From Codonopsis lanceolata (taxonomy: Eukaryota; Streptophyta; Magnoliopsida; Asterales; Campanulaceae): a DNA stretch of 64,000 nucleotides. Of the stretch, positions 35,835 to 49,400 are shown in pieces. Under the pieces are notes generated by a model. The model saw nothing but the letters and a program-made list of their open reading frames with translations. It made no database searches and had not been told where the DNA came from. Location of the stretch: the NCBI GenBank assembly GCA_013146195.2, contig CM028378.1:9353350-9417349 (forward strand). Direction: 5' to 3'. A program made the translations under genes and the position numbers. The first letter of the stretch is position 1. Each line of letters starts with the position of its first letter.

Positions 35835-36191
35835 AAAAAATAAAATAAATAAATATATATATATAAAAAGAAGAATACAAAAGAAAAAAAATAATATAAA
35901 GAAGTAAAGAAGGAGAGGGAAGGCATTATTTGAAGTCCTCAGCATACCACCTCAAGTCTCCAGTGCATCAAAGGCTCGACTGACAGAAGAGAAAAACCAC
36001 AACAAGGCAGCTCATATTAAAATACTAAAATATAATTTTACAGGTCCTAAGGTGCAACTTAGGAATATTTATTAAGATATCTATATTATACATTAATTGC
36101 ATTATACATATCTATATATACTGCCTGTACCCCCTTTGTTGTCCCCGAGAAACAATTCCTTTTCTTGCAGCCTTAGCCCCCGAGCGGTCTA
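35835..36191. other. AT-rich spacer
   Basis: Non-coding, A-rich sequence between the post-integrase repeats and the end of the minus-strand antisense gene. No feature beyond homopolymer runs is seen. Confidence 0.5.
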
Positions 36192-37889
36192 TCAGTGCCT
36201 GCGGCGTCCACCGAGCCGGGCCCATATACTCCGTCTGCGAGGTGCAGAAGAAGCCCTAGACTCTGATGCATGAGAGCCACCAGAAGTGTCTCCCTCTTCA
36301 TCGTCAGCATCTCCGTTCTCCTGGGCAGTCGTATTTCTCGGACCGGCTCCATCATTTCTGAAACCAGCACCCCATACGGGTGGGGGAGGAGGAACAACTA
36401 TCTCTTGTTCCCATGGATTGTCCTGCCTGCTTGCCAAGCTTAGCCGCGGAGGCTCGTGACCACTAGTTCTCAAAGCCGTACCCCAACCAGTCTGGGGAGA
36501 AGGAGCAACTGCTTCTTGTTCCCATGGGTTATGCTGCCGACCGACGTCGCTCAATCTGCGGGATGTATTGCTGGGACCCGCAGTGTCCGGTCCAGGGGCC
36601 GTCCGAGTGTTAAGGCCATGTACCCGTCTGAATTCTGCCTCCAGGGCCCGAGGAACAACTAACCCTGAGCTATCAATGTCCTCGCCTACTTCCATCAGGC
36701 GAGCATCCACTCCGTTAGTTATATGGCGACCCAAAGAAATGTCTCGATCCATGCTTGGATGGTGCGAGACGGCCCTCGCCAGCCTACCATGATCCATGCC
36801 AAATACCCAAGGGACAGAAGCATATAGTCAGAATATAGGTATGCTACCTCAAGTCTTTCGTAATCTCTCGAGCCACATGCCTCGAATAGTGGGACCTGCA
36901 TTTATCGTCGAAGCTCCCTTCCCATGTATATAGGACGAGTGGTGTCCGGGATCACTTGCTCTCTTCCAAATTGCCGCAAGATCCGGTCCGGTTGGTAAAA
37001 AGAAGTCCGATGAAGACCCAACATGACTACTTGACTGTACTCATCGGAATGACGAAGAAAAAGTCCGGATCTCCCAGTGGCGAATGACCCAGATTATGTC
37101 CATCGAGCCCCGGCGATAGAAGTGATCAGCCCAATCAATCTCAGAATAATTGGTCTGGGGAAAATGCCCGCGCATGCCATAAAATGATGGGTCATAAGGA
37201 GCTCCATGTGGCACGGAGCCTAAACCCGCAGGAAATGCTCTTCTAGCCACATATGAACGTAATGGGATACCGGTAGGAACAGCTTCATCACCAAGAGCAA
37301 AGCATTCAGCTCGGCTGTCTCGCCAAAATCACCGGACAATGTTCACCGGCGATCTCGAGCCAGAATGCCGTGTCCACGACCACAAGACGACAATCCGGTA
37401 GACCTACTATCAAATATCTCCCTACCAAGCAGAGAAAGAGCGCTGTCAATCTACGCCGCTGATAGTCCACATCATCTTCCCTGTATTCCGTGAAGGCTCC
37501 AGGAAGAACCATCAAATTAAAAGTTTCCCCATTGAAAAATCCTGGAGTAGCGCTGCGGGTAGAATTAAAGAGCTCCCGGATAGCCATATATGGACGCCTC
37601 AGAGCGGGTACCGCATCCGACGAGTAGGTGCCACCCCAAAGATCGCTAACTCCTCAAAAGTAGGACACATCTCGTTCATGCCGAAATTAAATAAGTGGTC
37701 CTCATGAGACCAAAACCTGGCGGGTCCCCTCAACATGTCCCAATTAATAATGACATTCCGCCAGGACAGAAGGCACCTGAACCCGAAAAGATGTTCAAAC
37801 CAATCCTCTCGCCGATCGCAAGGAAAGGATCCAAAAATCCGTGGCTTCTCAGAAATCTCAATTTCAGAGTCAGGAATACGGGCAGCCAT
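36192..37889 (-). pseudogene. Tat-2 antisense gene 1 (plant-mobile-domain-like), block A
   Basis: ATG at 37889-37887 starts a protein with MAARIPDSEIEIS. A segment WEHLFGFRCLLSW-like (read as DWFEHLFGFRCLLSWRNV) and ARFWSHEDHLFNFGMNEMCP follows. The last, an aromatic run ending in CPTFEE, is the signature of plant-mobile-domain/DUF7745-type proteins. Further fragments (YMAIRELFNS, HFPQTNYSEIDWADHFYRRG) lead to a Pro/Arg-rich C-terminus that ends RARLGGRRRH-like at 36192. Several frame breaks coincide with places where block B differs, so some may be errors. It is antisense to gag-pol, downstream of integrase. Function unknown. Confidence 0.65.
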
Positions 37890-38588
37890 TTATAAAGAGA
37901 GATGCGAGAAATTTTATACGGCTTAGAAGAGCAATGGCAGGCAGGAAGAAGTTGGTAAGTTTCTAAAAGAAAGGGACGAAGTGAATTGGTGAAGAACCGA
38001 GCAGATTTCCGTCTGAATTTATACCGAGAATTGAGAAAACGGACAGTTTAGTACACAGTGCGTGAATAGGGAGGAGAACAGTGGTTGCACAGAAGAATCT
38101 ATGGCGCCACCAAAAGGACCCCTTGGTGCCGCGCCATAGGCCCTTTATGGCCGCACCGAACATCCCCACTGTGTTGTGAAATTTCTGCCTGGTATCCCGG
38201 TTTGATGATCCGACACTCCGTTGTTCCTGCGTCTGATCGCGAAAAGAAAAGAGAAGTTATGAAAGGTGGCTACGAGCACGGGCTCAATAGCCACAGGGCA
38301 CCGAAATAACAAGAGATGCGGCCATCTTCCTATTCCGACATCACCTGAAAAGCCCGCTCTGATCCAAATGTGTGTTCTCATAAGCTCCATTTCTTAAAGT
38401 ATAGCGTGCCATTACTCTTTAGATGTCTGGTATAGTTTTATTTTCTGTGTGAATTTATTTTTGCATGTGTAATATATTGCATCATATACATTATACTGCA
38501 TTATACCATAATGTTTGTACATGTTTCTCTTATAAAAAAATGATATATACAAAAAAAAAAAGATACTAATATTCGCAGCAATTCGAAG
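37890..38588. other. Spacer between the two Tat-2 antisense genes
   Basis: Upstream region of antisense gene 1 and 3' region of antisense gene 2. It is nearly identical to 45789-46490. It is GC-richer near gene 1 and AT-rich near 38400-38580. A frame can be read through its first part in block B, but it is not clearly coding. Confidence 0.45.
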
Positions 38589-38701
38589 CTAATGTGCTCG
38601 AGACGACTGGCTTCTGTTAAGGCCACCACCCATGACCACGGGACCCGCCAGTGCCACCATTCTCAATCCCCGACCTCCGCCTCGCCACGGCTCGACCCGA
38701 T

Positions 38702-38732
<31 letters not shown>

Positions 38733-41730
38733 TCTTGCCGCCACAGGCCGCTTCCCCTTACAAGAAAATTCATCGAAGTTTCGATACGCTGATGTTGAAA
38801 AAGCCCCGCAGCAGTTTCTTATAAGTGGACACGTTCACCTACAAAAAAAAGTATATAAAAAAAAGAAATAAGAAAAAAGAAACGTGTTAGTCTCAAAAAA
38901 ATATTAAAAAAAATAAAATAAAAATAAGTGTACATGTATTTAAAAAATGTGTATAAAAATAAAATAAAAAATATATAGAAAAGAGACAACAAAGGTGGAT
39001 GTGTCTACCGAATGAGCCTGCTCCGCGACACGACGCTCCTCCGGAATCTCGACATCGAAGAACCTCGCTCTACTAAGCCACCACCCCACTCATACCGAAA
39101 GTAGAGAAAATATCATCGCTCAGTAAACATCGTTCTCATCGAGATGAAGAGACGGCCCGGCCCGGCAGCATCGAATGCCGCCGGGCGCAACATGAGCAGG
39201 AAGAGGGGGATGCAAGCACTAATCTCAGGAAATCCTCATACGCCATCATTGGATAATCTGTCGCTGGCATGAGGTATTTCGCCAAGTACTGATACTGCTG
39301 GGCGGCCGGTCGCTCTATCACCCGTAGAAAGGAGGCCGAGGAGGCACCATCCGAGCTACTAGAATGGATTGATGCTGACGGTTCACCCGCTCGTCCATAT
39401 ATAAAGAGTCCACCATGATGGAAACCATCAGTATCCGGCAGCGGCTAAGCATCAAAGTAACAGCATAATGACCCTCCAGACCCTCCCAAGGAAGGAAGTG
39501 CACCGCATCAGACTCGAGCTAATAATCCATTCCAAAGACTCTTTCCTCTCCTTACAACCATCGCCCTCACGGATCCACCCTGTTATTATCAACGCATCGA
39601 CGTGGAGGTCGGGTAAACTCGCCGAATGAGACGACGAAAATGTGAAAAATGAGAAGGCCCAGACCTTCAAAAAAAAATATATGTTATCAAAAAAAAGAAA
39701 AGAAAGCAAAAGAAAAATATATGTACTGAAAAAAAATAATACAAAAAAAGGAGAAAAAAAAAAGAGAGAGAGAGAGAGAAAAGCAGGAAAATGCATGTAC
39801 CTCCCACGCCGGGGCAAACCATTCAGAGTCGGCGAGTCATTCCTGCCCTATCCATAAGCATACGCCGCCAAGCCTCTTGTCACAAATATATAAAGGAATC
39901 CGATCGAAATCCGCCAAACAAGCCAGTACGGAAACTCTCAGGGAGACAGAGGAGTTGGCAAAGAGTGATGTGCCAAGAAAGAAAAATAGAAACGCTCTTG
40001 AGTCACGGCAGCAACATCATCAGCTGACACCCGCCCGGCATTACTGAGAAGCCAATTCCGAACGCTGCCGATAAAAATCTCATCCGTCGATTTGAATTGC
40101 GGCTCAAAACCCAGGAGGTCCACCACCTCCTCCCTACGTTGACGGAGAGTGAAATCAGGAGCCAGGGTCTCCCCTATGCTGGTAGGAATGCCCGTGATCA
40201 CAGCAAAATCGCACGGGGTCATGGTCGCCTCCCCCCAGCTGAAGTGGAAAGTATGGGTGGTGTCCCACCAGAAGTCCCTGAGCACATCAAAGATGGGCAG
40301 ATAACTGGTGAAGTGGGTGAAAGAATGCATAAAGACACAAGCCGACCCTCCACCAATAATGCCGCCTCGAGCAACATAGCGTAGATCTCAGCTACGTTGG
40401 CGCATGTTGCCCACACCCTTGTGAATTCCCTACGAATCTTAAAAAAAAGAGAGGAGAAAAGGTAAGTCCCCTATCCTTATTTTCTTCTATATACAGTCTT
40501 TTAATGAATAAGTATAAATAAATAATGAACATGTTGCATGCATTATACTTCATAAGTTCAAAATTGTAGCATGCTAAAAACAAAAACCTTGTTCATGTAG
40601 TTAAAAAAAATATATGAATAATTCTTTAAGTTAACACATACCATTTTCATACATGTACATAAATTCACATGTAAATTCACATTTATTTTCATTAAACGTC
40701 ATTCTTTTACGCGAAAAAAAAGAGAGTCTATAAGCTGTACATACATACTGTATTCTTTTACATTCTTACAACAAATATATAAAAAAAAGAAAAAACAAAC
40801 ATAAAAGAAAATAATAATAATAATATATTTGAAAAAATAATAATAATAAAACAAACAAATTTTTATGTGTAATTTATTTTGCATGTAAATAACTATTTTT
40901 GCATCCTAAACATCATAAAAGTGCATGTTAGATTGTATTTACCATGTGTGATAGAGTGAAAATTCATGCATCTTATAATTGTTCAAGATTATGTGCATCA
41001 AATAAAGTAGTTCATACATCCAATATGCATTTCACTGCCGATGCCGCCGTGGGTACGCTAAAAAGAAGATAAAGTGCCACCAATCATCAAAATAAATATT
41101 TTTGTCCTGCATTTACTATGTCCCCAGCTAGCTTGCATGCTTGAAAAATGAATCTAAGGACATGAAATATATCTGTGTTGTCCCATTTTTATCCGAAAAT
41201 ATGCCCGAAAATGCGTTTCGAAAAAATTTAAATTGTATTCCGAAAATTCCGTCTCGTGATTCTATTGCATGCAACAATAGGTTTTAGTGTAAAACATGCA
41301 TCATATAGCCTCATTTGCATTTGGAGTATAAATTATGCATAGTAGGGTCAAATAGTGACCACTAGTTCAAATCAAGCATTGCAAAAATAAATCATATAAA
41401 TTTCATGCATCATCACTTAATTACATCATTTAGGTATAAATAGGACATGCATATGCATTACTAATAAAGTCATGAGTGCTCCAAAAGTTCCAAACAAGGC
41501 GTAAATTTAAAGATCCGAAATATAGCCAGAAAATCTCGAAAAAGAAAGAATCTTATGTGGTGGGAGGAAGATTGGCGTGAGTGTTCCGATCTCGCAAGAT
41601 GTTGCCCCAATCATTGTCGAAACCGGTAGTTGAACTTATTCGAACCACGCCGAGGAGGCTCTCTCTGCCCTCCTCGTTAGATTCTCTGCATGGGTGTCTT
41701 TCCCTTCCCGGATCGAGAAGAAGATGCCAT
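38589..41730 (-). pseudogene. Tat-2 antisense gene 2 (plant mobile domain, 4 exons), block A
   Basis: The same gene as 46491-49616 in block B, where the exon edges are cleaner. Exon 1 starts at ATG 41730. Exon 2 (about 40437-39802) carries YLPIFDVLRDFWWDTTHTFH and the CDFAVITGIP signature of plant mobile domains. Exon 3 spans about 39670-39008 and exon 4 about 38838-38589. Frame breaks relative to block B cluster at CAG/CTG/CCG-rich spots. Plant mobile domains occur in transposon proteins and in host genes derived from them. Confidence 0.62.
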
Positions 41731-41848
41731 CCGCTAAACAAAAAACACCGAAATTGGCAAGAAAATTGAGAAAATGAGCTAAAAATAGAGAAAATAGAAA
41801 AGAAAAACAGGCAAAGAACAATGGCGATTTGGAAAGAAAAGAAAGAAG

Positions 41849-41948
41849 NNNNNNNNNNNNNNNNNNNNNNNNNNNNNNNNNNNNNNNNNNNNNNNNNNNN
41901 NNNNNNNNNNNNNNNNNNNNNNNNNNNNNNNNNNNNNNNNNNNNNNNN
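41849..41948. other. Assembly gap of exactly 100 N
   Basis: One hundred N bases. A fixed length like this is the usual placeholder for a join of unknown size. Translated frames across it are meaningless. Confidence 0.99.
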
Positions 41949-43560
41949 ATTAAGGAAGCACTGCATGAAGCTTAACCCCACCAAATGCACATTCTGGGTT
42001 ACTGAGAGGCAAAGTCCTGGGATTCTTAGTAATCGAGCAAGGCATCGAGATCGAGCCAAAGAAAGATCGAACTATCCTAGAAATGCCACGCCTAAAAACT
42101 CCCACTAAAGTCAAAGGCTTCCTAGGCCGGTTGCAAGACATCACTGTTTCATCGATACCGACCACCACCCGCGAGCCCCTTTAAACTCCTAAAAGAATAC
42201 CGACCAAGTCTGACGCAGTGCCGCCTAGCCTTCAAAAAAATAAAGCCTACCTTACCAATCCCCAGGCTAGCACCACCCCATACACATAAACCTCTCCTCA
42301 TATACCTAACCGTCACACGCCAAGAGGGGCTATGCTTGCCAAGAGAAGGAAGACTCCTACATTGAAAAATGCCATATACTTCATAAGTAGGAAGCTACAA
42401 GGAAGCGAGCTAAATTATTCCTGGCTGAGAAAAGCCGCACTGACTTAGTCTGGGCCACTGAGGCTCAAAACCTATTCCAAGGAAGGTCCATCAAGCTCAT
42501 ATCCGATGACGACTATCAAGTACATCTTCTAGCCATCACCGCTCCAAACAGACCGGCCAAGTAGTCCCTTTCTTCTTAATGAGTTTGACATAACCTATGT
42601 CACACCAAGTCTATCAAAGGGAGCGCCATTGCATCATTATACCGATCTACCATCAAGGTCAAGATCGAGCCCTGCTTCCCGCATGAATGTCCCGGAAATC
42701 ACCGACCATGACACCTGCGTATGTTCTTTGACGAGCCGCGAACAAAAGAGGCTTGGGTATAGGAATCTTGTTAATCGATCCCGCTGACTCTCATACTCCG
42801 GCTATAAGGTTGGAGTTCGAACTCAAATAATACGGGCGGAATATGAAGTTCTCAGATTGCCTGAAGCCTCCAAAGTAAGCTAAAGATCTCGGTCTGAGGG
42901 ACTGCCTTAATCATAAATCAAGTCGAAGGAAGATGGAAGATCCAGATCCTACCGCAATTTATGCCAAGCTTGACGGATTGCCGCTCGATTTGGTTCTATC
43001 TTGTTCCACTATCAGTATAGGAATCAATTCGCCGATGTTCTGCCACAAGGCCACTAGTCCGATTCCCGCGAAACTAAAGTTCAAACATTTATAGCTCTTG
43101 GAAGAAGGTCACTCCCGCATACTGCTTCAAAAATTAATGCAGCCTCGGCTAGATCACGAGCCCTGACATCTTAAATCTTCTCCGTAAAGGCCCTATCCTC
43201 CAAGCGATTAAGAGGAAAGAGTCTCCCCCGCGAAGGTGGGCCTCAATTGCACTGCCAGCGCCGTGGCAAAACCCCTGGTGAGGCATTATCAAAGGTTTAT
43301 GTGTCAATCAAAGCCAAAAAAGCCGCAGCAAATTATGGATCAACTACACGGTGGGCCTCCCATGAAATCACCATATGTTATCAAAGAAAGTCATCCGACA
43401 GGGTACTATTGGAGTACACTCAAAATCATCATCCTGAGGTAAAGAAGACAAGAAGGCTGAAAGACAACGCTTTTTCAACCGGGCAGCGGTGCCACCTTAC
43501 AAGATCCTAATTGCGAAAGGTGTCAGAATTTATCCTGGCTAATATCATTTTATCCGGCAA
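41949..43560 (+). pseudogene. RT-RNase H-integrase remnant, block B
   Basis: It corresponds to 33855-35700: RT thumb, first RNase H, second RNase H (near 42720-43080) and the integrase zinc domain (near 43330-43400). The frame changes every few dozen bases, more often than in block A, and most of the integrase core is absent. No intact protein can be read. Treat it as the same locus as block A until the gap is resolved. Confidence 0.72.
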
Positions 43561-44085
43561 ATGCTCCCCTCTACCCGGCCAGCTAAATTGCCAGGAAACC
43601 GAGGCGGCTTAGAGCAAAGTTAGGGCACACCGAAAAAAAATAAAAAATGAAAATTCTGAGGCTCGCTAGGTTGAAATTTACTTCGAAAGAGGCGACCTAG
43701 GTAAAAATTAGAGCACAAAAAAAATAAAATAAATAACGGCCATATATATATATAAAAGAAGAATACAAAAAGAAAAAATAAATAAAAGAAATAAAGAAGG
43801 AGGGGAAGACATTATTTGAAGTCCTCGGCATACCACCTCAAGTCTCCGCAGCATCAGGCTCGTGACGGCGATTGTTCTAGAGAAAAACCCACAACAAGGG
43901 CTCATATTAAAATACTAAAATATAATTTTATAAAGAGGTCCGGTGCAACTTAGGAATATTTATTAAGATATCTATATTATACATTAATTGCATTATACAT
44001 ATCTATATATCTTGCTGTACCCCCTTTGTTGTCCACGAGAAACAATTCCTTTTCTTCTGCGGCCTTAGCCCTTGAGCGGTCTATC
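43561..44085. other. Post-integrase repeats and AT-rich spacer, block B
   Basis: Matches 35702-36191, including the paired 48-bp motif and the AT-rich stretch with TATATATA. Non-coding. Confidence 0.6.
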
Positions 44086-45788
44086 GATTACTGCGGCCCA
44101 CTATATACTCCGTCTGCGAGGTGCGAAGAAGCCCTAGACTACGATGCATGAGAGCCACGGAAGTGTCTCCCTCTTCATCGTCGGCATCTCCGTTCTCACA
44201 GGCGTCGTATTTCTCGGACCAGGCTCCATCATTTCGAAACCCACCCCATGCGGGTGGGGGGGGGGAGGAGGAACAATATCTCTTGTTCCATGGATTGTCC
44301 CAAGCCTGCTGCTTGCCAAGCTTAGCCGCGGAGGCTCGCCTGACCACTAGTCCTCAAGCCATACCCAACCGGTCACGGGGGAGAAGGAGCGGTACTCGCT
44401 TCTTGTTCCCATGGGTTATGCCGCCGACCGACGTCGCTGTCAATCAAGGGATGTATTGCCGTGGACCCCCGCAGTCCGTCCTAATGGGCCCAGGGCCGTC
44501 CGAGGGGACGAGTGTTAAGGCCATGTACTGCCTCTGGAATTCTCGCCTGTGGCCCGAGAACAACTAACCCTCGAGCTATCAATGTCCTCGCCTACTTCCA
44601 TCAAGCGAGCATCCACTCGTTAGTTATATGGCGACCCAAAGAAATGTCTCCATGCCGGATGGGATGGTGCGAGACGGCCCCTCGCCAGCCTACCATGATC
44701 CATGCCAAATACCCAAGGGACAAGCATATAGTCGAATATAGGGTATGCTACCTCCGCCTTCGTAATCTCGAGCCACATGCCCCGATAGTGGGACCTGCAC
44801 GATCGTCAAGAAGCTCCCTTCCCATGTATAGGACCAGTGGTGTCCGGATCACTTGCTCTCTTCCAAATTGCCGCAAGATCCGGTCCGGTTGGTAAAAAGA
44901 AGTCCGATGAAGACCCAACATGACTACTTGAATGTACTCATCGGAATGACGAAGAAAAAGCCGGATCTCCTAGTGGCGAATGACCCATATTATGTCCATC
45001 GAGCCCCGATAGAGTAGAAGTGATCGGCCTAATCAATCTCAGAATAATTGGTCTGGGGAAAATGCCCGCGCATGCCATAAAATAATGGGTCATAAGGAGC
45101 TTCATGTGGCACGGGAGCCTAAACCCAGAGGAAATGCTCTTCTAGCCACATATGAACCAGAATGGAGATACCGGTAGGGAACAGTTCATCACCAGTAGCA
45201 AATGCATTCAGGCCTGCGAAGGTCTCCGCCAAAATCACCGGGACAATGTTCAGCCGGCGATCTCGAGCCAGAATGCCAGTCCACGACCACAAGATCGACA
45301 AATCCGGTAGACCTACTATCAAATATCTCCCTAGAGAAAGAGCGCCAATCGCCGATAGTCCACATCATCTTCCCTGTATTCCGTGAAGGCTCCAGGAAGA
45401 ACCATCAAATTAAAAGTTTCCCCATTGAAAAATCCTGGAGTAGCGCTGCGGGTAGAATTAAAGAGCTCCCGGATAGCCATATATGGACGCCTTCTGTAGG
45501 CGGGTACCGCAATCTGACGAGTAGGTGCCACCCCCAGCATCGCGCAGAACTCCTCAAAAGTAGGACACATCTCGTTCATGCCGAAATTAAATAAGTGGTC
45601 CTCATGAGACCAAAACCTGGCGGGTCCCCTCAACATGTCCCAATTAATAATGACATTCCGCCAGGACAGAAGGCACCTGAACCCGAAAAGATGTTCAAAC
45701 CAATCCCTCTCGTCAGATCGCAAGGAAAGGATCCAAAATCCGATGCTTCTCAGAATCTCAATTTCTGAGTCAGGAATACGGGCACCAT
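44086..45788 (-). pseudogene. Tat-2 antisense gene 1, block B
   Basis: The second copy of 36192-37889. The start corresponds to ATG 45788-45786. The open stretch to 45331 preserves the aromatic region ARFWSHEDHLFNFGMNEMCP and continues to FNGETFNLMVLPGAF in one frame, longer than in block A. The remainder to 44086 is frame-broken, including the Pro/Arg-rich tail. The longer open stretch suggests some breaks in block A are base-calling errors and not mutations. Confidence 0.63.
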
Positions 45789-46490
45789 TTATAAAGAGAG
45801 ATGCGAGAAATTTTATACGGCTTAGAAGAGCAATGGCAGTGTGAAGAAGTTGGTAAGTTTCTAAAAAGAAAGGGACGAAGTGAATTGGTGAAGAACCGAG
45901 CAGATTTCCGTCTGAATTTATACCGAGAATTGAGAAAACGGACAGTTTAGTACACAGTGCGTGAATAGGGAGGAGAACAGTGGTTGCACAGAAGAATCTA
46001 TGGCGCCACCAAAAGGACCCCTTGGTGCCGCGCCATAGGCCCTTTATGGCCGCACCGAACATCCCCACTGTGTTGTGAAATTTCTGCCTGGTATCCCGGT
46101 TTGATGATCCGACACTCCGTTGTTCCTGCGTCTGATCGCGAAAAGAAAAGAGAAGTTATGAAAGGTGGCTACGAGCACGGGCTCAATAGCCACAGGGCAC
46201 CGAAATAACAAGAGATGCGGCCATCTTTCCTATTCCGACATCACCTGAAAAGCCCGCTCTGATCCAAATGTGTGTTCTCATAAGCTCCATTTCTTAAAGT
46301 ATAGCGTGCCATTACTCTTTAGATATCCGCAGTATAGTTTTATTTTCGTGTGAACTTTATTTTTGCATGTGTAATATATTGCATCATATACATTATCTTG
46401 CATTATACCATAATGTTTGTACATGTTTCTCTTATAAAAAAATGATATATACAAAAAAAAAAAGATACTAATATTCGCAGCAATTCGAAG

Positions 46491-49400
46491 CTAATGTGCT
46501 CGAGACGACTGGCTTCTGTTAAGGCCACCACCCATGACCCTGGGACCCGTTGTGCCACCAATTCTGAATCCCCGACCTTTGCCTCGGCCACGGCTCGACC
46601 CGATATCATCGTCATCATCATCATCATCATCATCATCTTGACGTGCGGGCGCGTACGGCTGTCTTTGCTCCCACGAAAATTCATCGCGAGTTTACGATAC
46701 TGGTTCTTGATGTTGAAAAAGCCCCGCAGCAGTTTCTTATAAGTGGACACGTTCACCTACAAAAAAAAGTATATAAAAAAAAGAAATAAGAAAAAAGAAA
46801 CGTGTTAGTCTCAAAAAAATATTAAAAAAAATAAAATAAAAATAAGTGTACATGTATTTAAAAAATGTGTATAAAAATAAAATAAAAAATATATAGAAAA
46901 GAGACAACAAAGGTGGATGTGTCTACCGAATGAGCCTGCTCCGGGACACGACGCTCCTCCGGAATCTCGACATCAGGAAGAACCTGCTCTACTAAGCCAC
47001 CACCCCACTCATACTGGAAAGTAGAGAAAATATCATCGGGCTCTGTAAACATCAGGTTCTCATCGAGAGATGATGAGACGACCTGGCAGCATCGAATGCC
47101 GCTCTTTGGGCGCAACATGAGCAGGAAGAGGGGGATGCATCACTAATCTCAGGAAATCCTCATACGCCATCATTGGATAATCTGTCGCTGGCATGAGGTA
47201 TTTCGCCAAGTACTGATACCTGTTGGGCAGTCGGTCGGGCTCTATCACCTAGAAAGGAGGCCGAGGAGGCACCACTGGAGCTACTAGAATGGATTGATGC
47301 TGACGGTTCACCCGCTCGTCCATATATAAAGAGTCCACCATGATGGAAACCATCAGTATCCGGCAGCGGCTAAGCATCAAAGTAACAGCATAATGACCCT
47401 CCAGACCCTCCCAAGGAAGGAAGTGCACCGTACCAGGACTCGAGCTAATAATCCATTCCAGCACTCTTTCCCTCTCCTTACAACCATCGTCCTCAGTCGG
47501 ATCCACCCTGTTATTATCAACGTACTGGGACAGGTACGGAGGCTGGTAAACTCGCCGAATGAGACGACCGGGCGAAAATGTGAAAAATGAGAAGGCCCAG
47601 ACCTTCAAAAAAATATATATGTTATCAAAAAAAAGAAAAGAAAGCAAAAGAAAAATATATGTACTGAAAAAAAATAATACAAAAAAGAAAAAAAAAGAGA
47701 GAGCGAGGAAAATGCATGTACCTCCCACGGGCAAACCATTCAGTCGGCGAGTCATTCAGGCCCCTATCTATAAGCATCTGATTCGCCAAGCTCGTCCTGC
47801 CATATATAAAAGGAATCCGATCGAAATCCGCCAAACAAGCCAGTACGGAAACTCTCAGGGAGACAGAGGAGTTGGCAAAGAGTGATGTGCCAAGAAAGAA
47901 AAATAGAAACGCTCTTGAGTCACGGCAGCAACATCATCAGCTGACACCCGCCCGGCATTACTGAGAAGCCAATTCCGAACGCTGCCGATAAAAATCTCAT
48001 CCGTCGATTTGAATTGCGGCTCAAAACCCAGGAGGTCCACCACCTCCTCCCTACGTTGACGGAGAGTGAAATCAGGAGCCAGGGTCTCCCCTATGCTGGT
48101 AGGAATGCCCGTGATCACAGCAAAATCGCACGGGGTCATGGTCGCCTCCCCCCAGCTGAAGTGGAAAGTATGGGTGGTGTCCCACCAGAAGTCCCTGAGC
48201 ACATCAAAGATGGGCAGATAACTGGTGAAGTGGGTGAAAGAATGCATAAAGACATTGAAGCCGGACCCCTCCACCAATAACTGCGCTGCCTCGAGCAACA
48301 TAGCGTAGATCTCAGCTACGTTGGCGCATGTTGCCCACACCCTTGTGAATTCCCTACGAATCTAAAAAAAAAGAGAGGAGAAAAGGTAAGTCCCCTATCC
48401 TTATTTTCTTCTATGTACAGTCTTTTAATGAATAAGTATAAATAAATAATGAACATGTTGCATGCATTATACTTCATAAGTTCAAAATTGTAGCATGCTA
48501 AAAACAAAAACCTTGTTCATGTAGTTAAAAAAAATATATGAATAATTCTTTAAGTTAACACATACCATTTTCATACATGTACATAAATTCACATGTAAAT
48601 TCACATTTATTTTCATTAAACGTCATTCTTTTACGCGAAAAAAAAAGAGAGTCTATAAGTTGTACATACATACTGTATTCTTTTACATTCTTACAACAAA
48701 TATATAAAAAAAAAGAAAAAAAACAAACATAAAAGAAAATAATAATAATAATATATTTGAAAAAAAAATAATAAAACAAACAAATTTTTATGTGTAATTT
48801 ATTTTGCATGTAAATAACTATTTTTGCATCCTAAACATCATAAAAGTGCATGTTAGATTGTATTTACCATGTGCATAGAGTGATTCATGCATCCATTATG
48901 TGCATTTCATTGTCCAATAAGCTGCCATAGGGTACGCTAAAAAGAAGATAAAGTGCCACCAATCATCAAAATAAATATTTTTCTGGCATTTACTATGTCC
49001 CTGCAGCAGTTGCATGCTTGAAAAATGAATCTAAGGACATGAAATATATCTGTGTTGTCCCATTTTTATCCGAAAATATGCCCGAAAATGCGTTTCGAAA
49101 AAATTTAAATTGTATTCCGAAAATTCCGTCTCGTGATTCTATTGCATGCAACAATAGGTTTTAGTGTAAAACATGCATCATATAACCTCATTTGCATTTG
49201 GAGTATAAATTATGCATAGTAGGGTCAAATAGTGACCACTAGTTCAAATCAAGCATTGCAAAAATAAATCATATAAATTTCATGCATCATCACTTAATTA
49301 CATCATTTAGGTATAAATAGGACATGCATATGCATTACTAATAAAGTCATGAGTGCTCCAAAAGTTCCAAACAGTGCAGAAATTTAGCAGATCTGAAATA

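Larger units (their letters stand above)
33855..41848 (+). repeat. Block A of a 7.9-kb duplication ending at the assembly gap
   Basis: Everything from 33855 (ATTAAGGAAGCACC) to 41848 matches 41949-49735 in the same order and orientation. Long stretches agree almost perfectly (for example 37478-38420 with 45360-46320), separated by short clusters of mismatches and indels. Block A stops exactly at the first N. Confidence 0.9.

Noticed and set aside
41553..42108. ORFs running through the N gap
   Set aside because: They include 34 undefined residues and join unrelated contig ends.
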